Origin: JAJYIV01 sp964499955
GTDB lineage: Bacteria; Patescibacteriota; Patescibacteriia; UBA9934; GWF2-40-263
Assembly (NCBI GenBank): GCA_964499955.1
Contig: CAZCMI010000021.1
Coordinates: 1-13,934, forward strand
Length of the DNA: 13,934 nt
Direction of reading: 5' to 3'
Shown here: piece after piece, positions 6,601 to 13,094 of the stretch
Numbering within the stretch: the stretch's first letter is position 1
Layout of the letters: each line of letters starts with the position of its first letter
Made by a program: the position numbers and the translations under genes
Notes under the pieces: model-generated
What the model saw: the letters and a program-made list of their open reading frames with translations, nothing else
Database searches by the model: none
Told to the model about the DNA's origin: nothing

Positions 6601-6675
6601 GGCCGTCGGTGGCCGGGAGACGGTAGCCGGAAATCATCCCGATTTCCCGCTTCCGACTCCTGACTACCAACGACC
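6601..6675 (+). repeat. Long imperfect inverted repeat between rplN and rplX
   Basis: Bases 6601-6634 pair with 6642-6675 around a 7-nt loop (6635-6641). Of 34 positions, 26 are Watson-Crick pairs, two are G-T, and six are mismatches at 6603, 6607, 6613, 6620, 6624 and 6628. The repeat fills most of the 90-nt gap, beginning two bases after the rplN stop. No T-run follows, so intrinsic termination is unlikely. A processing or stability hairpin, or a dispersed intergenic repeat, would fit. Confidence 0.8.
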
Positions 6676-6680
6676 GATTC
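6603..6680 (+). repeat. Degenerate 7-nt tandem units forming both arms of the hairpin
   Basis: On the + strand, 6639-6680 divides into six consecutive heptads: ccgattt, cccgctt, ccgactc, ctgacta, ccaacga, ccgattc. They resemble CCGACTC. On the minus strand the left arm reads as CCGGCTA, CCGTCTC, CCGGCCA and CCGACGG (6624-6630, 6617-6623, 6610-6616, 6603-6609), each beginning CCG. The heptads of the two arms pair in register. The periodicity is read by eye and is degenerate. Confidence 0.55.
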
Positions 6681-6688
6681 CCACCCGT

Positions 6689-7012
6689 ATGAAGATTAAA
6701 ACCGGCGACAAAGTCCGCATCATCGCGGGCAAGGACAAGGGGAAGGAAGGCACCGTTCTCCAGGTGTTCCACGCCCAGGAACGCGTGGTCGTGGAAGGCG
6801 CGAATATCGCCGTCCGCCACCTGCGTCCGAAAGGCGCTTCCGCCCCCGGCCAAAAAGTTACCTATCCCGCGCCGCTGCATGCCAGCAACGTCCAGCTCCT
6901 CGACTCGTCCGGCAAACCCGGTCGCGCCGGGTACAAGACGGTGTCGGCCGACGGCTCCGTGAAAAAAGTCCGCGTGGTTCGCCGCAAGGGGACCGCGGAA
7001 GAGGTCGCATAA
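6689..7012 (+). CDS. rplX: 50S ribosomal protein L24 (uL24)
   Basis: L24 initiates 50S assembly and lies near the tunnel exit. The 107-residue product carries the KOW motif at its N-terminus (KIKTGDKVRIIAGKDKGKEGTVLQVF), followed by VVVEGANIAVRHLRPKG and the usual block PLHASNVQLLD, where NVQL corresponds to the family's NVM/QL. It ends with a basic tail (VRVVRRKGTAEEVA). Start context is cacccgtATG. It follows the inverted repeat at 6601-6675 by 13 nt, so its translation is less likely to depend on coupling to rplN than that of other genes in the cluster. Confidence 0.96.
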   Translation: MKIKTGDKVRIIAGKDKGKEGTVLQVFHAQERVVVEGANIAVRHLRPKGASAPGQKVTYPAPLHASNVQLLDSSGKPGRAGYKTVSADGSVKKVRVVRRKGTAEEVA

Positions 7013-7016
7013 TCCT

Positions 7017-7565
7017 ATGGCTCTGCACGCGTATTACAAATCGACCGTCGTTCCCGCGCTCCAAAAGGAGTTCGGGTACGCGAACCCGCACGCGGTTCCG
7101 ACCGTCCGCCAGGTGACGGTGAACGTCGGGTTGGGCAAGGGTCTGAAGGACGCCAAGTACTTGGAAACCGCCGAGAGCACGCTGCGCCGCATCACGGGGC
7201 AGCAGCCGGTGAAGACCAAGTCCCGCCTGTCGATCTCGAACTTCAAGATCCGCAAGGGCATGGTGGTCGGCATGAAGGTAACGCTGCGCGGCAAGCGCAT
7301 GTGGGACTTCCTTGAGAAGACGATCAAGGTCACGTTGCCCCGCGTCCGCGACTTCCGCGGCGTTTCGCCCAACGCCTTCGACGAAAGCGGCAATTATTCC
7401 CTCGGTTTCGCCGAACACATCGCCTTTCCGGAAATCCGCAGCGACGAGGTGGAGGTGATCCACGGCCTGCAGGTGACGGTCGGTACGACCGCTACGTCCA
7501 CCGAGGAAGGCCGCTCCCTCCTTAAGCATCTCGGGTTCCCGTTCCGGGACGAGACGAACGCCTAA
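7017..7565 (+). CDS. rplE: 50S ribosomal protein L5 (uL5)
   Basis: L5 binds 5S rRNA and contacts the P-site tRNA and S13 in a subunit bridge. The 182-residue product is normal in length. It has the typical N-terminus YYKSTVVPALQKEFGYANPHAVP, then the 5S-binding stretch TGQQPVKTKSRLSISNFKIRKGM and the motif DFRGVSPNAFDESGNYSLGFAEHIAFPEI. The C-terminus has GLQVTVGTTATSTEEGRSLLKHLGFPF. The gap to rplX is 4 nt (taaTCCTATG) and the gap to rpsN 3 nt. No Shine-Dalgarno is present. Confidence 0.97.
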   Translation: MALHAYYKSTVVPALQKEFGYANPHAVPTVRQVTVNVGLGKGLKDAKYLETAESTLRRITGQQPVKTKSRLSISNFKIRKGMVVGMKVTLRGKRMWDFLEKTIKVTLPRVRDFRGVSPNAFDESGNYSLGFAEHIAFPEIRSDEVEVIHGLQVTVGTTATSTEEGRSLLKHLGFPFRDETNA

Positions 7566-7568
7566 CCT

Positions 7569-7754
7569 ATGGCCACGGCAAATCAAATCGCCAAGTCCGC
7601 GCGCAAGCCGAAGTTCTCCACGCGCAAGGTCAACCGCTGCTGGAAGTGCGGTCGTCGTCACGGCTATATCCGCGACTTCGAACTGTGCCGCATCTGCTTC
7701 CGCGAGTTGGCGAACCGGGGGGAAATCCCGGGTGTGACGAAGGCCAGCTGGTAA
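7569..7754 (+). CDS. rpsN: 30S ribosomal protein S14, zinc-binding short type (uS14)
   Basis: S14 is an essential late binder in the 30S head. The 61-residue product is the short, zinc-binding (C+) form. It has two CxxC pairs, Cys24/Cys27 and Cys40/Cys43, in NRCWKCGRRHGYIRDFELCRICFRELANRGEIPGV, ending KASW. This form is common in Gram-positives and CPR bacteria. It lies 3 nt after rplE with the minimal leader taacctATG. Confidence 0.97.
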   Translation: MATANQIAKSARKPKFSTRKVNRCWKCGRRHGYIRDFELCRICFRELANRGEIPGVTKASW

Positions 7755-7767
7755 GCCCACCCTCTCT

Positions 7768-8160
7768 ATGATGACTGATCCCATCTCCGACATGCTCACC
7801 CGGTTGCGCAACGCCTCGTCGGTGCGCAAGTCCTCGGTCGAGCTGCCGTTCTCGGCGATGAAATTCTCCATCGCCAAAATCCTGGAGAAGGAGGGCTACG
7901 TCCGGCAGGCGGAACGCGTAACGGTCGGCAAATTCCCCGCCCTGCGCGTGACGCTGGCATACGACGACGCCCAGCCGCGCCTGCGCTCCCTCAAGCGCGT
8001 ATCTCGTCCCGGCCTGCGCGTATACGCGAAGGCCAACGAGCTTCCGCGCGTGATGTCCGGCGCCGGCCTGGCCATTATCTCCACGCCAAACGGTCTCATG
8101 ACCAACAAGGAAGCGCGCGCCCGCCGCTTGGGCGGCGAGGTCGTCTGCGAAGTGTTCTAA
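7768..8160 (+). CDS. rpsH: 30S ribosomal protein S8 (uS8)
   Basis: S8 binds the central domain of 16S rRNA; in enterobacteria it represses the spc operon. The 130-residue product has the N-terminal MTDPISDMLTRLRNA and the S8 signature near the C-terminus, with SGAGLAIISTPNGLMTNKEARARRLGGEVVCEVF. Two adjacent ATGs open the frame. The first (7768) has T at -1 and the second (7771) has G, so I use 7768. The leader (taagcccaccctctctATG) is pyrimidine-only in its last nine bases. Confidence 0.97.
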   Translation: MMTDPISDMLTRLRNASSVRKSSVELPFSAMKFSIAKILEKEGYVRQAERVTVGKFPALRVTLAYDDAQPRLRSLKRVSRPGLRVYAKANELPRVMSGAGLAIISTPNGLMTNKEARARRLGGEVVCEVF

Positions 8161-8170
8161 CGCATCCCCT

Positions 8171-8731
8171 ATGTCCCGCATCGGCAAAAAACCCATCGCC
8201 ATCCCGCCCGGCGTCACCGTCGAGGTGGCCGGCGCCCAGGTGAAGGTCAAGGGTCCCAAGGGGGAACTCGTCCAGACCTTCCCGTCCACGGCGACCGTCT
8301 CCCTCGTCGAGGAAGACGGCGCCAAGGTCGTCCAGGTCGCTATGGCCGACGACCAGGATATCGCGCAGCGCGCCTTGTGGGGCACGGTCCGCGCCCTGGT
8401 CGCCAACGCCGTCACCGGCGTCACGGAAGGGTTCCACAAGACCTTGGAACTCAACGGCGTCGGGTACCGCGTCAACCTGAAGGGCCGCACCGTGGTCCTG
8501 ACGGTGGGCTTCTCCCATGACGTCGAGATCGAACTTCCCGAAGGCATCGACGCCAAGGTGGAAAAGAACACGGTAACCGTGAGCGGTGTCGACGCGCAGG
8601 TGGTCGGGGAGACGGCATCCCGCATCCGCGCAGTCCGGCCGCCCGAACCCTATCTCGGCAAGGGTATCAAATACGCCGATGAACAGATTCGCCGCAAGGC
8701 CGGTAAGGCCGCCGGCAAGTCGGGTGACTAA
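8171..8731 (+). CDS. rplF: 50S ribosomal protein L6 (uL6)
   Basis: L6 lies at the base of the L7/L12 stalk near the sarcin-ricin loop. The 186-residue product begins MSRIGKKPIAIPPGVTVEV. Two repeats of the L6 fold follow, the second with GFHKTLELNGVGYRVNLKGRTVVLTVGFSH, and then the signature RPPEPYLGKGIKYADEQIRRKAGKAAGK (usually RxPEPYKGKGI). A short GKSGD tail ends it. The gap to rpsH is 10 nt, context atcccctATG. Confidence 0.97.
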   Translation: MSRIGKKPIAIPPGVTVEVAGAQVKVKGPKGELVQTFPSTATVSLVEEDGAKVVQVAMADDQDIAQRALWGTVRALVANAVTGVTEGFHKTLELNGVGYRVNLKGRTVVLTVGFSHDVEIELPEGIDAKVEKNTVTVSGVDAQVVGETASRIRAVRPPEPYLGKGIKYADEQIRRKAGKAAGKSGD

Positions 8732-8743
8732 CGCACGAGCCCT

Positions 8744-9100
8744 ATGCCTATCAGCATGAAAGCCAAGCGCGCCCGCACCGTCCGCCGCGCCATCCGCACG
8801 CGCGCCCGATTGACGGGCACCGCCGCGCGTCCGCGCCTGTCGGTGAAGCGCAGCGCCAAGCACGTGTACGCCCAGCTTATCGACGACGCGTCCGGCCGCA
8901 CGCTCGCCGCCGCCTCCGACCTGACGGTCAAGGCCGCCGGCAAGCCGGTCGAGGTTGCCAAGGCGGTCGGTACGGCCCTGGCCGAACAAGCCAAGGCCGC
9001 CGGCATCACGAGTGCCATTTTCGACCGCGGTTCGTACCGCTACCACGGACGCGTTGCCGCACTGGCGGACGGCGCCCGCGAAGGCGGCTTGCAGTTCTAG
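8744..9100 (+). CDS. rplR: 50S ribosomal protein L18 (uL18)
   Basis: L18 binds 5S rRNA together with L5. The 118-residue product has the basic N-terminus RARTVRRAIRTRARLTGTAARPRLSV, then KHVYAQLIDDASGRTLAAAS and the C-terminal FDRGSYRYHGRVAALADGAREGGLQF motif, the best L18 hallmark. Two in-frame starts exist. ATG 8744 (gccctATG, T at -1) is preferred over 8756 (C at -1); only four residues separate them. Stop is TAG. Confidence 0.97.
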   Translation: MPISMKAKRARTVRRAIRTRARLTGTAARPRLSVKRSAKHVYAQLIDDASGRTLAAASDLTVKAAGKPVEVAKAVGTALAEQAKAAGITSAIFDRGSYRYHGRVAALADGAREGGLQF

Positions 9101-9110
9101 CGCCCCTCCT

Positions 9111-9815
9111 ATGGACCAGAACACCCAAAACGCTCCGGCTCCGGCGGCTCCCGCCACCGCGCCCGCCACCCCCACGTCTCCGACGACCGCTCCGGCGTCG
9201 TCGCGGCCACCCGCGCGTGGCGGCGACCGTCGCGGTTTCTCCGGCGGCCGCTCCGGGGGACCTCGCGGCGGAGGCCGCGGCCCGCGCCGCACGGAACGCG
9301 AAGTGCGCGAATTCGAACAAAAAACGCTTGCGCTGGACCGCGTTACTCGCGTGACGGCCGGTGGCAAGCGCATGTCGTTCCGCGCCGCGTTGATCATCGG
9401 CGACCGCAAGGGCCGCGTGGCTCTCGGTGTCGCCAAGGGCTCCGACGTCCAGATTTCCATGGACAAGGCGTACCGCAAGGCCAAGAAGGACCTGATCCGC
9501 GTTCCGCTCGTGAACGATACGATCCCGCACCCGGTTTGGACCAAGTTCGGCTCCGCAGTGGTGATGCTCAAGCCCGCCCCGCGCGGGACCGGTCTGAAGG
9601 CCGGCGGTGCCGTGCGCACCGTCCTCGAGCTGGCCGGCGTCCCGAACGCCGTCTCCAAGATCGTCAATTCCAAGAACAAGCTGAACATCGCCAAAGCCAC
9701 GCTCCAGGCCATCTCCCTGTTGCGTGCGCCGGCGAAGAAGGAAACCGACGGGAAGAAGGAAGAAGGGAAGGAAAAGAAGACCGACGCGAAGAAGGCCGAT
9801 AAGGCCACCGCATAA
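9111..9815 (+). CDS. rpsE: 30S ribosomal protein S5 (uS5) with Ala/Pro-RGG N-terminal and Lys/Glu C-terminal extensions
   Basis: S5 lies at the mRNA entry side and influences decoding accuracy. The 234-residue product is longer than the usual roughly 165. The core covers about residues 66-205: the dsRBD-like N domain (ALDRVTRVTAGGKRMSFRAALIIGDRKGRVALGVAKGSD), then IPHPVWTKFGSAVVMLKPAPRGTGLKAGGAVRTVLELAGV. Residues 1-36 are rich in Ala/Pro/Thr. Residues 36-60 are an Arg/Gly tract with several RGG triplets, and residues 207-234 are Lys/Glu/Asp-rich. The real start is ATG 9111 (ctcctATG), 10 nt after rplR. The frame stays open upstream inside rplR but without family support. The next gene is rplO; no L30 gene intervenes. 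Confidence 0.95.
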   Translation: MDQNTQNAPAPAAPATAPATPTSPTTAPASSRPPARGGDRRGFSGGRSGGPRGGGRGPRRTEREVREFEQKTLALDRVTRVTAGGKRMSFRAALIIGDRKGRVALGVAKGSDVQISMDKAYRKAKKDLIRVPLVNDTIPHPVWTKFGSAVVMLKPAPRGTGLKAGGAVRTVLELAGVPNAVSKIVNSKNKLNIAKATLQAISLLRAPAKKETDGKKEEGKEKKTDAKKADKATA

Positions 9816-9824
9816 GTTCCCCGT

Positions 9825-10262
9825 ATGGCACTCAGTCTCCATACCATCAAGCCGAACAAGGGCGCCCGCAAGAAGTCCTTCGCCATCGGCCGCGGTCTCG
9901 CCAGCAAGGGGACCTATTCGGGTCGCGGCGCCAAGGGCCAGCGCGCCCGCTCCGGCGGCCGCGCCGGGCTCCAGCTCAAAGGTGTTCGTAAGCTGATGCT
10001 TTCGATGCCCAAGGCCCGCGGCTTTACCAGCGCCCGCCCCAAGCCCGCCGTCGTGAACGTCGGCACGTTGTCCGCGTCCTTCGCTTCCGGTTCCGTCGTC
10101 ACTCCCAAGGCCTTGCTTGAAAAGGGCTTGGTGGCCGACGTCGCCCATGGCGTCAAGGTCCTGGCCGACGGGGAACTCTCCGTGAAGCTCGCCGTGGAGG
10201 GTTGCCGCGTGTCCGCCGCCGCTAAGGCCAAGATCGAAGCGGCCGGCGGTACGGTGAAGTAA
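9825..10262 (+). CDS. rplO: 50S ribosomal protein L15 (uL15)
   Basis: L15 is a late-assembly 50S protein. The 145-residue product has the N-terminal rRNA-binding tail with GRGLASKGTYSGRGAKGQRARSGG, then RKLMLSMPKARGFTSARPKP. The globular C-terminal half contains NVGTLSASF and KVLADGELSVKLAVEGCRVSAAAKAKIEAAGGTV. The TYSGRGxKGQ form of the glycine-rich segment resembles CPR L15 sequences that I remember; most bacteria have GKTxGRGxKGQ. It follows rpsE by 9 nt (ttccccgtATG), the position where rpmD normally lies. Confidence 0.97.
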   Translation: MALSLHTIKPNKGARKKSFAIGRGLASKGTYSGRGAKGQRARSGGRAGLQLKGVRKLMLSMPKARGFTSARPKPAVVNVGTLSASFASGSVVTPKALLEKGLVADVAHGVKVLADGELSVKLAVEGCRVSAAAKAKIEAAGGTVK

Positions 10263-10274
10263 TCCGCCGTCCCT

Positions 10275-11543
10275 ATGATCACCTTCGGCCGCATTTGGAA
10301 GACGCGCGAGGTTCGCAACGGCCTCCTGTTTGTCCTCGCGATGATCGTCGTGTTCCGCGTCGCCGCGCACGTGCCGGTGCCGGGCATCGACGCGTCCGCG
10401 CTGCCGAGCTTGTTCCAAGGCAACCAGTTCCTCGGCCTGCTGAACCTGTTCTCGGGTGGCACGTTGGAGAGCTTCTCGCTCATGGCCCTGGGCGTGGGTC
10501 CGTACATCACGGCGTCCATTATCTTCCAGCTGCTCGGGATGATTTTCCCGAAAATCGAAGAATTGCAGAAGGAAGAGCAGGGGCGGCAGAAAATCACCCA
10601 GTGGACGCGCCAGCTGACCGTTCCGTTGGCCATTCTGCAGGGGTACAGCATGATCCTGCTGTTTACGCAGCAGACGGGCGCCTCCCTGTTCACGGCTTCC
10701 GACGTCTGGACGAAGATCCTGGCGGTGGGAAGCATGACGGCGGGTACGGTGTTCCTGATGTGGTTGGGCGAGCTGATGTCCGAAAAGAAAGTGGGCAACG
10801 GCATTTCGCTGCTCATTTTCGCCGGCATCGTCGCCGGGCTGCCCACCTTCGTGAGCCAGGCCATCGCCGTGTACGATCGCAGCCAGCTGCTGACCGTCAT
10901 CGTGTTCGTGGCCCTGGCCTTGCTGACGGTGGTCGCCATCGTCTTCGTGAACGAGGCACAGCGCGTGATCCCGATCCAATACGCGCGCCAGGTGCGCGGC
11001 GCCCGCCTCGCGGGAGCCGTCACCTCGCGCCTGCCGCTCAAGCTCAACATGGGCGGCGTGATCCCGATCATTTTCGCCGTGTCCATCGTGCTGTTCCCGA
11101 CGACCGTCGCACAGTTCTTCTTGAACGCACGCACGCCGTTCGTCCGGGACGTGTCCATGTGGATCGTCCAGGCGTTCCAGAACCAGCTGGTGTACGGCAT
11201 CGTGTTCGCCGTCCTGGTGTTCGCCTTCACCTTCTTCTACGCTTCGGTGGTCTTCAACCCGACCACCGTCTCGCAGAACCTGCAGAAGCAAGGCGGCTTC
11301 GTTCCCGGCATCCGTCCGGGCACGCCGACGGCCGAATACCTGGAGCGGGTCATGAACCGCATTCTGCCCGCCGGCGCGGTCTTCCTGGCCGCCATCGCGG
11401 TGCTGCCGATCGTCGTGCAGGCGTGGACGGGCAATCCGTCCCTGGTGGTGGGCGGTACGTCGATCCTGATCGTCGTGTCCGTGGTCATCGACTGCATCAA
11501 GCAGATCGAAGCGCAGCTTTCCATGCACGAATACGAGATGTAG
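10275..11543 (+). CDS. secY: Protein translocase subunit SecY
   Basis: SecY is the membrane channel of the Sec pathway, working with SecE, SecG and SecA or the ribosome. The 422-residue product is full length with ten predicted membrane segments at about 17-34, 66-91, 113-131, 146-166, 176-194, 205-225, 258-276, 306-328, 364-382 and 389-407. Family motifs are intact: GVGPYITASIIFQLL in TM2, MWLGELMSEKKVGNGISLLIF leading into TM5, NEAQRVIPIQYA in the C4 loop, and GGFVPGIRPG in the C5 loop, whose Arg347 matches the arginine needed for SecA function. The cytoplasmic C-terminus ends SMHEYEM. It starts 12 nt after rplO (cgtccctATG), is the last gene of the ribosomal unit, ends with TAG, and is followed within 5 nt by an intrinsic terminator. 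Confidence 0.98.
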   Translation: MITFGRIWKTREVRNGLLFVLAMIVVFRVAAHVPVPGIDASALPSLFQGNQFLGLLNLFSGGTLESFSLMALGVGPYITASIIFQLLGMIFPKIEELQKEEQGRQKITQWTRQLTVPLAILQGYSMILLFTQQTGASLFTASDVWTKILAVGSMTAGTVFLMWLGELMSEKKVGNGISLLIFAGIVAGLPTFVSQAIAVYDRSQLLTVIVFVALALLTVVAIVFVNEAQRVIPIQYARQVRGARLAGAVTSRLPLKLNMGGVIPIIFAVSIVLFPTTVAQFFLNARTPFVRDVSMWIVQAFQNQLVYGIVFAVLVFAFTFFYASVVFNPTTVSQNLQKQGGFVPGIRPGTPTAEYLERVMNRILPAGAVFLAAIAVLPIVVQAWTGNPSLVVGGTSILIVVSVVIDCIKQIEAQLSMHEYEM

Positions 11544-11547
11544 CGCA

Positions 11548-11572
11548 AAAACCGCCCGTGAAGGGCGGTTTT
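11548..11572 (+). terminator. Intrinsic terminator after secY
   Basis: AAAACCGCCC, a GTGAA loop and GGGCGGTTTT form a perfect 10-bp hairpin whose 3' arm ends in four Ts. It begins 5 nt after the secY TAG. The flanking A and T tracts make it potentially bidirectional, though no gene faces it on the minus strand. It separates the ribosomal-secY unit from adk-map-ruvX. Confidence 0.88.
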
Positions 11573-11588
11573 GTGTTCAGGGGAACCG

Positions 11589-11616
11589 TGGACATTTCCA
11601 TGGCGTCTGCTATTCT
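11589..11616 (+). promoter_or_regulatory. Candidate sigma-70-type promoter for adk-map-ruvX
   Basis: TGGACA (11589-11594) and TATTCT (11611-11616) are separated by 16 nt, with TGC immediately before the -10 (extended -10 form). It lies just downstream of the secY terminator and predicts a leader of roughly 40 nt before adk. The octamer CTATTCTT recurs 24 nt further on (11634-11641), so a second, closer -10 is possible though its -35 is poor. A promoter is expected here because a terminator precedes. Confidence 0.42.
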
Positions 11617-11662
11617 TCCGGGCGGAAGCTTATCTATTCTTACATACGTCCAGTCAGGCGCT

Positions 11663-12292
11663 ATGGCGCATAATATCCTCGTCGCGGGGTCGCAGGGAAG
11701 CGGAAAAGGAACGCAGGCGGAACGGTTGTCCCAGGAACTCGGCGTCCCGGCCCTGTCCATGGGGCAGCTCCTGCGCGACGAAATCGCCTCGGAAAGCGCC
11801 TTGGGCAAGCAGATGAAGGAATTGGTGGAGACCGGCCGTTTGGTTCCCCCGGAACTGTCCGTGGAGGTCCTGAAAGCCCGCCTCACCAAGCCGGACGTGC
11901 AAAACGGGTATATCCTCGACGGGTTCCCCCGCAGCATGGCCCAGCTGAACGCCTTCGGGTTTGACGGGGTTTCCCACGTCGTCGTTCTCAACATTCCCAA
12001 GGAAGAATCCCTGCGTCGCCTCACGCACCGCCTGACCTGTTCGTCCTGCGGCGCGGTGGCCAGCGAGTTGGACGGCAAGACCGAAGGGGACGCGTGCGCC
12101 TGCGGCGGCCGTTTCCAGAAACGCACGGACGACACGCCCGAGGCCATTGAACGCCGCTTGGACATTTACGAAGCGGAAACCCGGCCGGTGTTGGACGCCT
12201 TCGCCGCCCACGGCCTCGTGCGCGAAGTCGACGGCGTGGGCAGCGTGCCGGAAGTAACGGAACGCATTCGCAAGGCCATCGGCCTCGCCTAA
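11663..12292 (+). CDS. adk: Adenylate kinase
   Basis: It catalyses ATP + AMP to 2 ADP in the cytoplasm. The 209-residue product has a P-loop GSQGSGKGT at residues 9-17 (usually GPPGAGKGT), SMGQLLRDEI for the usual STGDMLR, and the NMP/Walker-B-like YILDGFPRS at 83-91. The LID carries four cysteines: Cys126, Cys129, Cys145, Cys147. Then come KRTDD (153-157) and ERRLDIYEAET (163-173). The LID spacing is CxxC-x15-CxC rather than the usual CxxC pair at the second position, so zinc binding may be altered. ATG 11663 gives the normal N-terminus MAHNILVAG and has T at -1. An AGG four bases upstream is at most a very weak Shine-Dalgarno. The gene has its own candidate promoter. Confidence 0.95.
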   Translation: MAHNILVAGSQGSGKGTQAERLSQELGVPALSMGQLLRDEIASESALGKQMKELVETGRLVPPELSVEVLKARLTKPDVQNGYILDGFPRSMAQLNAFGFDGVSHVVVLNIPKEESLRRLTHRLTCSSCGAVASELDGKTEGDACACGGRFQKRTDDTPEAIERRLDIYEAETRPVLDAFAAHGLVREVDGVGSVPEVTERIRKAIGLA

Positions 12293-12310
12293 CCTCTTTA
12301 TTCCCCGCGT

Positions 12311-13093
12311 ATGGCAATGACCAAAACAACCGAAGAAATTGACGCCATGCGCGAGGGGGGCGCCATTCTGTCCCGCGCACTTGGTGCGGCGGCGGCTTTG
12401 GTGAAGCCGGGAGCCGTGGTCCGCGACCTGGACGCTGCGGCCGAAGCATCCATGCGTGCGGAAGGCGCCACGCCGTCCTTCAAGGGATACAAGTCGGCTC
12501 CTTCGGACCCGCCGTTCCCCAGCACCGTTTGTATTTCCGTGAACCATGAAGTTGTTCATGGGTTGGGTAACCGCGATCTTGTGCTGAAGGAAGGCGACAT
12601 TGTCGGCCTGGATATCGGCTGCTGGTACAAGGGATTGTGCACCGACATGGCCATCACCGTGGCGGTGGGGCAGGTGAGCGCGGAAGCGCGCAAACTCATG
12701 GACGTCACGCGGGAAGCGACGCTCGCGGGCGCGGCTGCCGCCAAGGCAGGCGGACTCATTCGCGACGTCGCCGTCGCCGTCGAAGGCGTGGTGAACCCGC
12801 ACGGGTATGGCATTGTGCGTGCGCTCGTGGGCCACGGTGTGGGCCACAAGGTGCACGAAGCTCCGCATGTGCCGAACTACGTGGACCCGCTGTACAAGAA
12901 CGTCAAAATCAAGAACGGCATGTGTTTGGCCATCGAGCCGATGATCGCCATGGGCGGCTGGCAGGTGAAGACGGCCGCGGACAAATGGGCGGTCGTGACG
13001 GCCGACGGCTCCTTGGCAGCCCACTTCGAAATGACCATCGCGTGCACGGACCAGGGAACGGAAATCCTTACGCCGTGGCCGGCGGGGTATTAG
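12311..13093 (+). CDS. map: Methionine aminopeptidase, type I
   Basis: It removes the initiator methionine from nascent proteins after deformylation. The 260-residue product has the full pita-bread domain. The five metal ligands are in their expected motifs: Asp101 (GLDIG), Asp112 (CTDMA), His175 (VGHGVGHKVHE), Glu209 (LAIEPM) and Glu240 (AHFEMTI). The substrate-contacting histidines are at 83 (NHEVVHG) and 182. No N-terminal zinc-finger or SH3 extension is present. ATG 12311 (cccgcgtATG) has T at -1; the second ATG, at 12317, has A at -1. It sits 18 nt after adk and its stop (TAG) is one base before the ruvX start. The adk-map pairing next to secY is widespread in bacteria. Confidence 0.97.
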   Translation: MAMTKTTEEIDAMREGGAILSRALGAAAALVKPGAVVRDLDAAAEASMRAEGATPSFKGYKSAPSDPPFPSTVCISVNHEVVHGLGNRDLVLKEGDIVGLDIGCWYKGLCTDMAITVAVGQVSAEARKLMDVTREATLAGAAAAKAGGLIRDVAVAVEGVVNPHGYGIVRALVGHGVGHKVHEAPHVPNYVDPLYKNVKIKNGMCLAIEPMIAMGGWQVKTAADKWAVVTADGSLAAHFEMTIACTDQGTEILTPWPAGY

Positions 13094-13094
13094 T

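Noticed and set aside
9006..11528. Very long minus-strand open frame (840 codons) opposite rplR-secY, and similar ones at 8096-9907 and 4477-6084
   Set aside because: They lie opposite well-identified ribosomal and secY genes, show no family features, and are rich in Asp/His/Gly/Arg as expected from antisense reading of GC-rich codons.
10295..11662. Open frame running through secY in another frame and continuing in frame into adk
   Set aside because: The part over secY is an out-of-frame shadow. Adk begins at 11663 after the terminator; the continuity is accidental, not a fusion.
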